From positions 28,918,408 to 28,982,407 of the forward strand of contig OY744616.1 of NCBI GenBank assembly GCA_963556255.1: DNA of 64,000 nucleotides, written 5' to 3'. How positions within the stretch are numbered: the first letter of the stretch is position 1; each line of letters opens with the position of its first letter. Below are positions 1-12,900 of the stretch, one piece after another. This DNA comes from Allolobophora icterica. Its lineage: Eukaryota; Annelida; Clitellata; Crassiclitellata; Lumbricidae. The notes below the pieces were generated by a model. That model was given only the letters and a program-made list of their open reading frames with translations, was not told the DNA's origin and ran no database searches. Position numbers and translations under genes: made by a program.

Positions 1-78
1 AACTGTCCAATATTTAGTTCTTGGATGTTTGGTCATTCTTTCATGTCTACTCTTTACTGTATGTTCTGCATCAGTATA

Positions 79-152
79 GGGGGTTATTGTCCGGGGGTCC
101 TATGCATGGAGGGTTATTGTCCGGGGGTTATTGTCCGGGCGGTTATTGTTCT
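79..152. repeat. Short imperfect tandem repeat
   Basis: Four imperfect repeats of a gggttattgtccggg-like unit at about 81, 111, 126 and 142. It lies in the intron or upstream sequence before the first visible gene 1 exon. The rest of 1-323 shows only intron-like sequence, with a T-rich run before the acceptor at 323. Confidence 0.6.
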
Positions 153-323
153 GTTACCGAATTTATACAGTGACCCACATGACTGATAATTTAAAGTTTA
201 GAAGAAATACTCTTATAATATGAATTTCCATTTTGTAGGCCTACATTTCAGCTATGAACCTACTAATTGTTTTGTGTCTTTCGAGTGACCTCGATAATTA
301 ATCTCTTTAACTTTAACTTTCAG

Positions 324-443
324 ATATCGATGAATGTCAGAGGAAAATTGACAAGTGCGATCATGTTTGCACAAATGACATCGGAAAATATTCGTGTTCA
401 TGCCATTCAGGATTTGACCTAGTGAACGATTTTAAGTGCGAAG
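324..443 (+). CDS. Gene 1 cbEGF exon a (type A)
   Basis: 120 nt, phase 1-1, acceptor tttcag, donor gttcgt. Starts [12 protein letters not shown] and ends DFKCEG, with all six Cys. Closest relatives in the window are 5812-5931 and 60243-60362, which share the unusual CTNDIG stretch after the third Cys. Confidence 0.9.
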
Positions 444-925
444 GTTCGTCTTATTATATTATTATTTTCAAGCATCTTTATTCACATTATTCTTGCGATA
501 AATGTTTTGAACTGAACAGTAAGACTATTTTCAATGTGCAATAATTGTTACTCAACAACCATATGTTTCTGTATATTAACATTGAAATGCAAAATTAATA
601 TCTTGCAATTTTCCTTAGTTAGTTAGATATAAAATCGATGTTTAAGCACCTTCATGGAAGCTGACGCATTTTTAACAATTTATATTCATGTTTTTGTACA
701 TGAAGATATTGATGAATGTGAAAGAAAAACACATCAATGCAGTCAAGTGTGTGAAAATAACATCGGAAACTATACATGCTCATGTCTGCCAGGATTTGAT
801 CGATTGAACGACGAATCTCAATGCGAAGGTGCGTTCTGTTGTTAAGACACGACTATAGTACTTATGCTTACGGTGGCCCTCTAGTTACTATACATGTTTT
901 CTGCACACACACACATATATATATA

Positions 926-956
<31 letters not shown>

Positions 957-3900
957 GATTTTATTTTTTCTAAATCTATGCGGGTATAGAGTTTCAAGTA
1001 TTGTTTTATTTTGCTCTAACAGATGTCGATGAATGCGAAAAAGAATACCACCAATGCAGTGACATATGTGAAAACAACATCGGCAATTATACTTGCTCGT
1101 GCCATCCTGGATTTGAGTTAGTGAACAGGTTTTTATGCGAAGGTGTGTTATGACCATTATATATATACTGTATTAATTACACCCTATATATTGCCAAAAA
1201 GTAAGTGCCGGTTGTTTTAAGAAATTTGAACGCCACTGTTGCTAAAATCTGTATACTGCACTGTGAGAGGCTTTGAAGTAATGAATCAGTTTTCATTGCA
1301 CAGTATTCATGTTTTTAAATATAATATGATAAAATAACGAGAAAACAATTCAATCAACTAAATATGGAACGATTACTTTGATACCCACTGCTGAATATCA
1401 ACGGAAAATTTACCAGTGGTGTATTATACGCAAATAGCGTCTCCAAGTGGACGATTTCGACTATGAAAGTACTCGTTAGTATAAAGTACTATTCACTGAA
1501 CTTAGAGTTACAGCTACATTTTGATCTGTGTGATTATATGCATCTCTACAGATTCATTTGCATGACTGACTTAGCTTTAGGTTGTTGGCATTATTTTCAA
1601 GAGAACGCATAATTCTTTACACTCTTTATTCATGCATGCAATTCCGTGTTAGATATCGACGAATGCCAAAGAGACTTACATCATTGCAGTCAAGTGTGTG
1701 AAAACGACATAGGAAATTATACGTGTTCGTGTCATCCTGGATATGAGTTAGTGAATGAGTTCCACTGTAAAGGTGAGTTAATCAACTTCTTTAAATATCA
1801 TATTTGTTGCAACAGTATATAAAATTATTACCTAAATGAACACCATGACCTTAATTAACCAATTTGACTGCGACGGAAATTCTTCTGTTTCGTCAAAGTT
1901 ACCGTCATAATTAACAAAGTGTATAAAGCTAAGGAGGGGAAAGACTCAACCTGAGCTGTAAGCAGAAGATGAAGTTGGGCACATGGAACGTGCGAAGTAT
2001 GCAGAGCGGAAAGATGGACGTGATACAGGGAGAGATGAAGAAATTAGACATAGCAATCCTAGGATTAAGTGAGACAAGGTGGAAGGGACAAGGACATTTC
2101 AGTTGGAATGGATACAGGATAATAATGTCAGGACAAAAAGAGAGAGGAAGAAATGGAGTTGCAATCATGTGTGACAAGTCAAGCGCAAATGCGATAATGG
2201 GATATGATACAGTGAGTGATAGAATTTTGAGTGTAAGATTCAGAGGAAGAAAGGTCAACATAACCATTATACAGGTATATGCTCCAACATCGATATCGTC
2301 AGAAGAGGAACACGAGGGTTTTTACACCAGCCTGCAAAGTACAGTGGACAGAACTCCGAAGGGCGACGTACTAGTGATCATAGGTGACTTCAATGCGAAG
2401 GTGGGTCAATGCACCGGAGGCGATGGAGACACATTAGGTAGTCATGGCCTGGGTGAGCAGAATGAAGCAGGAGAAAGACTTGTTGAGTTTTGCAAAGGGA
2501 ATGGCTTAGGAATTATGAACACATGGTTCGAACAGCCTAAGAGAAGACTGTACACATGGACGTCACCGAATGGGAAGCATAGGAACCAGATTGACTACAT
2601 ACTGATAAACAAAAGATGGAAAAGCACAATAAGAGATGTGAGAACAAGGCCAGGAGCGGACTGTGGAACTGACCATGAGCTATTGGTAGCAACACTGAGA
2701 ACGAAATTGAAAAAGATAAAGAAAGGAGATCGATTGATCAGATACGACTGCAAGGGTATCACACTGGAATACAGGATGGAAATAAAGAATCGGTTTGAAG
2801 TACTAGAGAGAGATGAGATAGAAGAGGAAGAGGATTCGAACAACCTATGGGAGAGGATGAAGAAAACAATAGTCGAAGTCGCAGATAAGCACATTCCAAA
2901 GAAGAAGAAAATCACAACAACGACATGGCTATCGAGAGAAGCCATATGCATGGCGGTTGATAGGAAGGCTGCAAAGAAGGCAGGAGAAAAGGATAAGGTA
3001 AGGTAAGGGCACTGAACAGTGCCTTCCAAAAACAAGCACGGAAAGATAAAGAAATACATCTTAACGAATTATGCAGAGAAATGGAAGACGAGGGAAGGAA
3101 GGGACGAACCAAGGAAATGTTCTCAAAAGTAAAGACAATCACGGGAAAATTTGCACCTAGAATGGGCTCAATGAAGGCAGGAGATGGAAATGTAATCTGC
3201 GATGAAGAAGGGATAAAGCATAGATGGAGAGAATACACGGAGGAGTTGTATAGGGAAGACAAACGAGTCAAAAAAGAACAAATTGACGTAACAGAGTATG
3301 AAAAGGAACCGGAGGTCATGGAAGCGGAGGTAGAATGGGCAATCAGACAACTCAAGGACAATAAGGCACCCGGTCAAGATGGGATACCTATAGAACTGAT
3401 AAAAGCAGGGGATGATGCGATGATAAAAACAATAACAAAATTGTGCAATCAAATATGGGCAACTGGAGAATGGCCGGAGGACTGGAAGAAGTCGATCTTT
3501 ATACCTATATTCAAGAAAGGAGATGCGAGGGAGTGTGAAAATTATAGGACGATAGCAATGATATCACACACTAGTAAAATATTACTGAAAATAATTCACA
3601 AAAGAATGGAAGGCACAATTGAAAGAGAACTTCCGGTAACCAGGCAGGGTTTAGGAAATCTCGTGGAACTCGAGACCATATAGCCAACATGAGGTGGATA
3701 ATGGAGAGACAAAGGGAGTATGGACAGGAGGTTCACATCTGTTTCATTGACTATAGCAAGGCATTCGACTGCATTAACCATGATTTAATGTGGAAAACCC
3801 TGCTTGAAATGGGAATTCCGAAACACCTGATAATGTTACTAAAGGGTTTATATGAAGACCAGATAGCGGTGATAAGAACAGAATACGGAGACACTGACAA

Positions 3901-6900
3901 TTTCAGAATCAAGAAAGGAGTGAGGCAGGGATGCATCTTGTCTCCATTCCTGTTTAATCTATATGCTGAAAGAATAATGAGAAAGGCAGAACTGGAGGGG
4001 GCAATTGAGGGAGTAAAAATTGCTGGAAAGACACTGAATAACCTTAGATACGCGGATGACACAACATTAATGGCAAAAAGAAAAGAGGATCTGGCAGAAC
4101 TGATAAGAAGGGTCAGGAGAGAAAGTGAAAAAGCTGGTTTATACTTCAACATAAAGAAGACAAAGGTCATGACAACAGCAGATTGGGATAGTTTTGAGAT
4201 AGACGGAGAGGAAATAGAGGTGGTAGAAAGCTTCACATTCCTAGGATCACTGGTTGGAAAGGAGGGAAAGTGTGATCCAGAAATAAAACGAAGGATTGCT
4301 ATAGGGAAAGCTGCAATGACCGGACTGGAAAAGATATGGAAAGACAAACATGTGAGCATAGAAACCAAAAAAAGGCTCGTGAGAGCACTAATCTTTCCTA
4401 CGGTACTGTACGGTTGCGAGACGTGGACAATGACAAAGAACATGGAAAATAAGGTTAACGCTTGTGAAATGTGGATATGGAGGAAGATGCTGAGAATATC
4501 TTGGACTGAGAAAAGAACGAACGAATCAATACGAGAGGAGATTGGAGTTGAGAATGAAGAGTCGTTAAAACAAACTGCGACAAGAATGAAGCTAAGGTTC
4601 TTTGGACATGTTATGCGATCTGATGGTCTGGAGAAGGAAATGATGCTGGCGTGCGGTGAGGGGAGGAGAAGACTGGGTCGCCCAAGGAGGAGATGGATGG
4701 ATGAGATACAAGATGTAACTGGCATGAATTTGGCGGAATTGAGAGACTTGTCATCGAATAGGAGACGGTGGAGTGTGTTCACCAGGACGATCGCTAGAGC
4801 TCCACGAGCTGACAGCACAAGGTGACAAGGTGATAAAGCTAACGTACCCTAAGCACTCTGTGTAGAGAAACTCTGTGTTTAAGATGCATGAATAATAATT
4901 AGCGTACAAACGCTTAGAAGTTATCAAATTCCTTGCAATTCAGGATTTGAATTGATGAATGTTATTCAAAATCAATTAATGCAGTATTTTCTGATGAAAT
5001 TCGACCTTACAGTACATGATACAAATTTTGTTGTTGTTTAAAACTCATGCCAGAATGACAAGAATTCAAAGTATTGCCAACATATGGTTAATTGTTATGT
5101 TTAAGTTAAAAGTTGCATATTTGCATTGCCTTTCAGATATCGATGAATGCCAAAGAGAAATTCACCAATGCAGTCAAATATGTGATAACAATGTCGGCAA
5201 ATACACATGTTCGTGTCTTCCCGGATTTCAGTTAATGAACGAGTTTCGATGTGAAGGTGAGTTTTTGACCATTGTGCAAAATGCGTTAATTATACCCTAC
5301 TTATTGCCAAATAGGCCTATGTGGAAGGAATGTCGGCAATTTTACCTGTTTCTGTAGTCCAGGCTTTGAAATAGTGGACAATGCTCAGTGTGAAGGTTCG
5401 TATTAATACTGCTAAGGATTCCACAACAACTGTATTATACATTTGGAATGACCAGCGCGCTTATCAAGCGGGAAGATGTACTCCATGGGTGACATTTAAA
5501 CGAAGGACCACCGTGCACTCTTCGTCATTTACGAGCTCTGATATCAGTTGCTAGAGAACACATTCAAAAGAACCTTTTAGGCAGTGTAGCTGAAGTGGGT
5601 GCCAAATTTACTGCTTGGAGCGCAAATGCATACTTGGTTAAGTGCGAATACATACAGAGAAACGCGTGAGAGATAATTTAGGGTTTAGAAGAAATACTAT
5701 ATAATATGAATGTCGACTTTTTAGGCCTACATTTCAGCTATGAACCTACTAGTTGTTTTGTATCTTTCACGAAAACCTCGATATTTAATCTCTTTTAACT
5801 TTAACTTTCAGATGTCGATGAATGTCAGAGGAAAATTGACAAATGCGATCAAGTTTGCACAAATGACATCGGAAATTATTCATGTTCATGCCATTCAGGT
5901 TTTGAGCTAGTGAACGATTTTCAGTGTGAAGGTTCGTGGCCTTATGTTATTATTTTCAACCAACTTTATTCAAGTTGTTGTTGCTATTAATGTTTTGAAC
6001 TTTAAGACGAGTTAAATGTGGAATAATTGTTATTAGGCCTACTTAACATTCATCTGATTCTGTATATTAACATTGAAATGCAAAATTAATATCTTGTACT
6101 TTTACAGAGTTGGTTAGATATAAAATCGATTTTTAAGCACCTTCATAGAAGTTGACGCATTCTTTTTTCAACAATTGTTTTTGTACATGCAGATATTGAT
6201 GAATGTGAAAGAAAAATACATCAATGCAGTCAAGTGTGTGAAAATAACATCGGAAACTATACTTGCTCATGTCTGCCAGGATTTGAGCTATTGAACGAAT
6301 TTCAATGTGAAGGTGCGTGCTTTTGTTAAGAGACGTCTATAGTATTCATGCTGACAGTGGCATCTAGTTACTATACTGGTCTTTTTTATAATATAAATAT
6401 AATTTACAAAGAGTAGCCGCATTTAATATTTCTGAACACTATGCAACTTAGACTTAATTCTGTTTGAAATGCTCTGGTAGATGTCGATGAATGCCAAAAA
6501 GAAATTTACCAATGCAGTCAAATATGTGGAAACAACATCGGCAATTACACATGCTCGTGTCATCCTGGGTTTGAGCTAGTGAACGAGTTTCAATGTGAAG
6601 GTGCGTTATGACCATTGTTCATAGTGTATTAATTATATTCTAGATATTGCCAAAACGTAAGTGCCAGTTGTTTTCAGAAAAGTTAACGCCACTGTTGCTA
6701 ATAATATAACTAGCTGTAACCCGTGAAAAATCACGGTATATAAAACAATTATTGCAGTGATAACAATTAAGCTTACTTCCCCGTTATATTATGACTTCAT
6801 ATTATAGGCCTATAGCCGTCGTCAAGACAGCCGTCGCCAAGGCGGCAGTATAGTGACGTCACAATAGTGTTTGTTACGAGACAGACAGATAGACAGAGAG

Positions 6901-9900
6901 ACGTACATCGGTTATTATGTTGTTTGATCATCTTCACAGTGCGCACTGAGAGGGTTTGAAGTGATGTAATTGAGTGAGTGAGTAAGTAAGTAAGTAAGTA
7001 TACTCTTTATTACCAACTGCTTATAGCGCACTTTGGTTTACATATAGTTTATACAAAATAAAGCATTCTTGTCAAAAATGTTTTCCTCATTAAATTGTCC
7101 GCCCCTGGTATTAATCGGTCGTGCAGTCTTGGCCTCATGGAATAGTGTTGCGGCCTCAGCGGTGGGAGATGATGGTTCAGCACATGGCCCTCGTCATGCA
7201 GTACCGCTGCAAAGAGGCCCCCGTCTGCAAGGCCACGTAATTGCTGGAAGGTGGGGCTATCCGCAGGGAGATAATGCAGACGCACCAGACGGTCTATCAC
7301 GGACTACAGTCTATCCCGCTCTTGTTGACCCGCGAAGTCCCACCATGCCGGGGCCGCGTATAACATACGGGCTAATGTAGTCATTTTTCTACGTCATGTA
7401 AACTTGGGCATCGCAGGCCGTGCACTGTCATGATTCGCAGAGCGTACATCGACTGTTTTGCTTGCACCCGATCGTGTTTGAATTGTCGGCCTTATCAGAG
7501 CCCCTGGTGTCCTCATATTCTGTCGCGGGGATAGAGTTCTCCTTGGGCAGCCGACTATCACCTCAATTCGCATCTCCTCTTGTACGCACCCTCCACCCGG
7601 GTCGCATATACCCAAACCCCAACACGTAGAGCAGTTCATAAATACTTAGGGCTTAGGGTTAGGGTCAGTGTAGCATATGCACTTTGTGCGATTAAAAAGC
7701 TATACCTATGAGTGGAAGCTGGATATTTGTGCGACTTAAAGGCTATGTTTTGCGAGTGGAAGCTGGATATTTTCATTGCAGAAATTTTATTTGGGTGAGA
7801 GACGACTAAAAAGCTAAACCTGTGTGTGGAAGATGGATATTTGTGCGACTAAAAAGCTCAACCTGCGTATGGGAGCTGGATATATTCATTGCAGAAATTT
7901 CTTAATTTATTCTCAACGAATAGCGGCGAGAATATATCTATACATATAATATCCATGTAGTGGCCGTCTGTCGGAGGACGCTACGTCACAAACGGTTTCT
8001 GTTCTATTGTGAAAAGAAACCGTTTGTGACGTCAGTACTGCCGTCTTGACGACGGCGATCAGAGCATTTTAACCAACGACATAATTATATATGCTCATAT
8101 ACACTGCCGTCATAATTATGAGGGACAAAATTACTCTAGTTTATAAATATTTATGAACAGCTGTAGGTGTTGGGATTTGGGTATGTGCGGGTCGCCATAA
8201 CGTTTCCTGCTGGCCTGCTCAGTTAGAAGATGTCACTTATGTCTGCCTGCTCGCGTCCCTCTGTAGTGCAGGACGCCCGCCTTCGCAATCAACTCCAATA
8301 GATCTCGACTGGCTCCTCAAGGCGTACATCCCCTACGCTCGTACATAATCATGGGTGGAGGTTCCTTTGATGTCATTTGGGTACAGTTAGTGAGTCCCCT
8401 CTGCCGTCTATCCACTCGATCCGAGCGGCAATCCCTGCTGATTTCATTGTGCTCCGCCGGGGGATATATGGGTGAGGTCATTTGCTTTGGGGCGGTTTCT
8501 TTAGGTTTTTTTTAAAGTCCTCTCCAAAGTTACAGCCGAGGTCGGTATTCGACTAATATCCTTGCGAGCGGCGGTTAAACGTTAATGTTGACAATTTGCT
8601 TGGAAATTATGGAAGCCAACATCGGCGCCCATGACGTCACAAGGTAAACAGTTAAGTTCGGCAGGCGAGAGACAATGCGTTGTTATGGCAATAACGACGT
8701 TATAGGCAATTTAAACACAACTTGGCGAAGTTATGAAGGGCGCGATGATCGCTGATGAAGGTAGCCTTTATTTGCATCTGATAGATTTCATGCATTAACT
8801 TAGACTTAATTCTGTGTGGAATGCTCTGACGTATGTCGATGACATGAAGTAATGGGTCCGTTTCCATTGCATATCATGCATGGTTTCAACATCAGTTGTT
8901 AGAATAACCAGGCAAACATTGCTGTCGACTTATCATAATCAAGCATTTACTTTGATAGTCATTGCTGAAAGCCAACGGAAAATTCACCAGTGCATTCTAT
9001 TATGCGCAAATGGCTTCAGCAGTTACACGTGTCCTTGCCCTTCAGGATTTATACCAGTGGACGATTGTGCTGTGAAAATGTGCTTTTGTATGAAGAACTT
9101 AAACCCAACTTAAATTTACAGTTGTATTTAGGTATATCTGTGTGATTACATTCAACTGCATGGCTGGCTTGTCTCCACGCTGTTGGCATTAATTTCAAGA
9201 GAACACACATTTAATTCTTTAAACTAGTAATTCATGCATGCAATTCCGTGTTAGATATCGACGAATGCCAAAGAGAGTTACATCATTGCAGTCAAGTGTG
9301 TGAAAACAACATCGGAAATTACACGTGTTCGTGTCATCCTGGATTTGAGTTAGTGAATGAGTTTCGATGTGAAGGTGCGTAATGCCACTGAAAGAAACTT
9401 AAATTAACTGATATACAAAGTCGCAGTTAGTGTGAAATCTGCGTAGTTAATTTTTGTTTGAAATTTTGGTTCATATCTGGGTTCTAAGCATCGATTAAAA
9501 AGAGATGCATATTTTAGTCTTTCAGTTAACATTCAATACATGAAAGTTTTCTTTTAGACATTGACGAGTTGAAAATTTAATTACAACAATGTGATCAAGT
9601 AGGCAAATTTTAGCCACATGTTTGTGTTATCCTGAATTTGAATTAATAAACGAGGCTCGCCATTAGCTTTAGTTCAATCACGAGACATTAGTCATCTAAG
9701 ATTCTCATCCCTTAAATACACTAACAGCTTAGTTTCAGATTCATGACACGATTTTTATGATTAATAACCCTCTGTGTTTCATTATCTGCGATAGATATCG
9801 ATGAATGCCAGACAGAGATGCACAAGTGTAGTCAGATATGTGACAATATTATTGGAAATTACTCGTGTTCGTGTCGTCCAGGATTTGAATTAGTAAACGA

Positions 9901-12900
9901 CTTTCTATGCAAAGGTACATTTATTGTCCTCGGTCGAATTCTGACAAGACTCAATTTATTTGGTCGTGATTATTTTGTTTTCAAGTGGTCCAGTACCAAA
10001 ACTGTAATGCAGTAGGTTACGCTAATCATCTACGTTATGACATGTAACTTCGTTAAAGTGTCTGGCATATAAGCCTTCCCTTGAAACATCAGATGCTAAT
10101 AAAGGAAATGATTTATACACAGTGTAGAGCAAATATGCGAAAGACTATCGTTAAATACAGGTAATATGGTGGTTTCATTAAAAGTGATCAGTATCGGCAA
10201 CATAATTATGCTGAACAATGTTAGCTTTACAACAGCAGTGAAGTTTGTCGTGGGATTTACTTGAAAGCGATATATCCAACGAAATAAGTATTTTCACGAG
10301 AAAAAATTTTCTTATTTTGCTAAAGCACTAAAAGTAAGGTTCTTCAATAAGTGGCAAAAGATCCAGAAGTTTTGACTTAAAATTCATTTAAAATATTGCA
10401 TATGTTAAAATGTCAACAAGATAACAATTTTGCTTATTTCGTGTTTAAAGATGTTGACGAGTGTGAAACTGGTCAACACAACTGTAGTCAAACGTGCGAG
10501 AACTGTGATGGAAGCTACACCTGTTTCTGTCGAACAGGATTTCTGTTGAAGAATGACTATGACTGTGAAGGTAAGGATATCTTGCTGGAACTCCAGGAGT
10601 GTGTCCTCGGCGAATTATGTTGTATCGACTAAAACTTTAGTCGATTTGCTGAGTTGCACAACGCATTGTTGCTCGATTGTTGTCTTGCGGAAACGCATAG
10701 GCTATTCTTTGTTGCCAGAATTCAAGCTGATTGGCGAACGTGGATGTCAAGGTAAATTTTTCTTATGTGTAAGCGTTTTTTAATGTGAAAAATCTGTCGC
10801 ATTATTCAGCTCCCTTTATCGAGAAGACTTGGAAGGCGGAAGATCGAATGGGTTAGGGTAGGAAGTCTTGAAGAGGTGAGACTTCAGTTCGGAAGAGAAG
10901 GCCTGTGGGGCTTACTGATAAGTAGAGGAGCCTGGGGCAGCTGACGGTAGGTGAGTGGCGGTATTTTGGTTCTCTGAGTATTGTTTTCTTACTGATGAAA
11001 TTTCTGTTTCTAATGTGGTTTGACATCATATAACCTGGCGCAGGCAGATCTTTTGTTCTGTAACGCAAAGGCGCTACAGCAAGGGTCTAATTTGCGGAAT
11101 TCAGAGAAAGTTCGTTCCTCAGTCGAGGTGGGATAAGGATAGATTGAAGAACTTGTGGCGAGTAGTCACTGGGGAACGGCAACGGGCGCACGCTGACACA
11201 TGTCACTGACAATGTTGATGACATGAGTGTGACGATATAGCGGTCTACTTCTGTTGTACCGGGGTACTTTAAAGTGGTTTTCGTTGCCTTTTATGCCAGA
11301 GCAACTGAAAGATCATAATTTACATAATGAACGTAAATTTCTGATTTTCGATTCAAAGATTCGTTTTATAAGCGGTCATCTCATAGCAGTTAAATTGTAA
11401 AAAGATATTTTTATAGCAAAATTAATGACCATTTTTTTTATCCTTCCAGCTTATTTGTTTCCTTTTTATCTATAGATGTTGACGAATGCAGTTCGGATCT
11501 GCACAATTGCAGTCACGAGTGTGAAAACATCTATGGCAATTACAGCTGTTTTTGTCCTTCTGGATACGAATTGGTAGACGAACTGAAATGTGCAGGTAAA
11601 GGTTTCTCATTATCACTTGCATAAAGAGTATTTTAAAGGCACCAACAAATTAATGTTTACATTCTAAAATTGTGATGTGACCTCTGAAAGATGCAAGTAG
11701 GTTAATTGCTTTAAATGTAGGCCATATTTCAAGAATTTATTCAGTGAATGCGGATAGTAAGATTATGATTACATTTTAAAGTGAGCATTATGTTTGCATC
11801 ATGTGTGTCACTTTTTGGGAACTTAACATTGTGTAAATTTGTGTTAAGCAATTATTATGAAACATAGGCCTACTTAGTCGCCTGCACACATTGAAAGCAT
11901 TTGCATAAAAAATGACATGGTTTGCGCATGTCAACAGCCATGTTTGTTCTTGACAGCCGTTTTTGCCATTTGGCCAGATTATTTGTCTAAATCCAGAATT
12001 CGCCTAACAATTGTGGAAAATTTGGACTATTACTGTTGCTGCAATTATTTTGCGTTTCATTGCAGATTTACGGCGTTTGTGGCAGTTTTGGTTGCCAGTT
12101 AGGTACTATTACTATTATTAATATTATTATTATTATGTTTTTGTCGGCCGAGGTAAAAAGAATCCCTCAGGCTCTTAGATCTACTATCATCGTGCAGGAG
12201 TTAGTGATATTCGTCACCGAGCAGTTGCGCAAACGTGCCCCTGAAAGCTACGGCGTTGTTATTATTATGTGACTTGAATGGTCCACCTAGAGCTTGAGGA
12301 TGACGGATGCCTCTCCTAAGCATATATATGTTGGTTTGTGAGATATCCGGGCGCAGCGTTGTCGTCCATCTTCGAGGGACCGCTGGACGGTGAGATAACC
12401 GTGTGCCATTGGCGGCGGAATACATTGTCTGTCGCCCTGGATGCTACGCGCTTTAGGAACTCTGAAATTATATTATCAGTCAACTTGGATTTGGCAATCC
12501 TGTGACTATGCTAGTGTGTGCAAGCTGAGAACTGGTGACTCTTCCAGTAATCTGGGCAATGTTTGAAAATTGATTAATGTTCTGTTCTTAATTACATTAA
12601 ACATTGTTTACGCCAGCGCAGCAAGGTCCTTTGATTAGTTTCCTGTGAATTTTCTTAATAAAAAATAATCAAACAGTATTTGACTAATGACTGAGCGACT
12701 GCATAGAAGTCAAGAAGTCGAATAGCTAACAAAACAATTGCTTACTTATTTACTTATTTTATGATTTTTATTTCGATTTATTACTTCTATGTTTTATGTT
12801 TTAAAAGAATAATGAGAAAGGCAGAACTGGAGGGGGCAATTGAGGGAGTAAAAATTGCTGGAAAGACACTGAATAACCTTAGATACGCGGATGACACAAC

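Larger units (their letters stand above)
1933..4832 (+). mobile_element. RTE/BovB-like non-LTR retrotransposon, nearly full length, copy 1
   Basis: About 2.9 kb: a 36-nt leader, an apurinic endonuclease domain, a reverse transcriptase and a short tandem 3' tail (gacaaggt units, then gat). It is bounded by a 10-bp direct duplication. The reading frame is broken twice: near 3001 by a tandem 5-nt repeat (ggtaa/taagg) and near 3641 by a 1-nt loss. Clade assignment rests on recognising the endonuclease and RT sequence; no search was run. It lies in a gene 1 intron, same strand as the gene. Confidence 0.88.

Noticed and set aside
1929..4818. Long minus-strand open frames opposite the RTE element
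   Set aside because: Antisense shadows of the A-rich endonuclease/RT coding strand; no domain in the minus frames.
7069..7639. Plus-strand open frames of 69-103 codons
   Set aside because: Opposite to a LINE fragment and GC-rich repeat; no domain or splice context.
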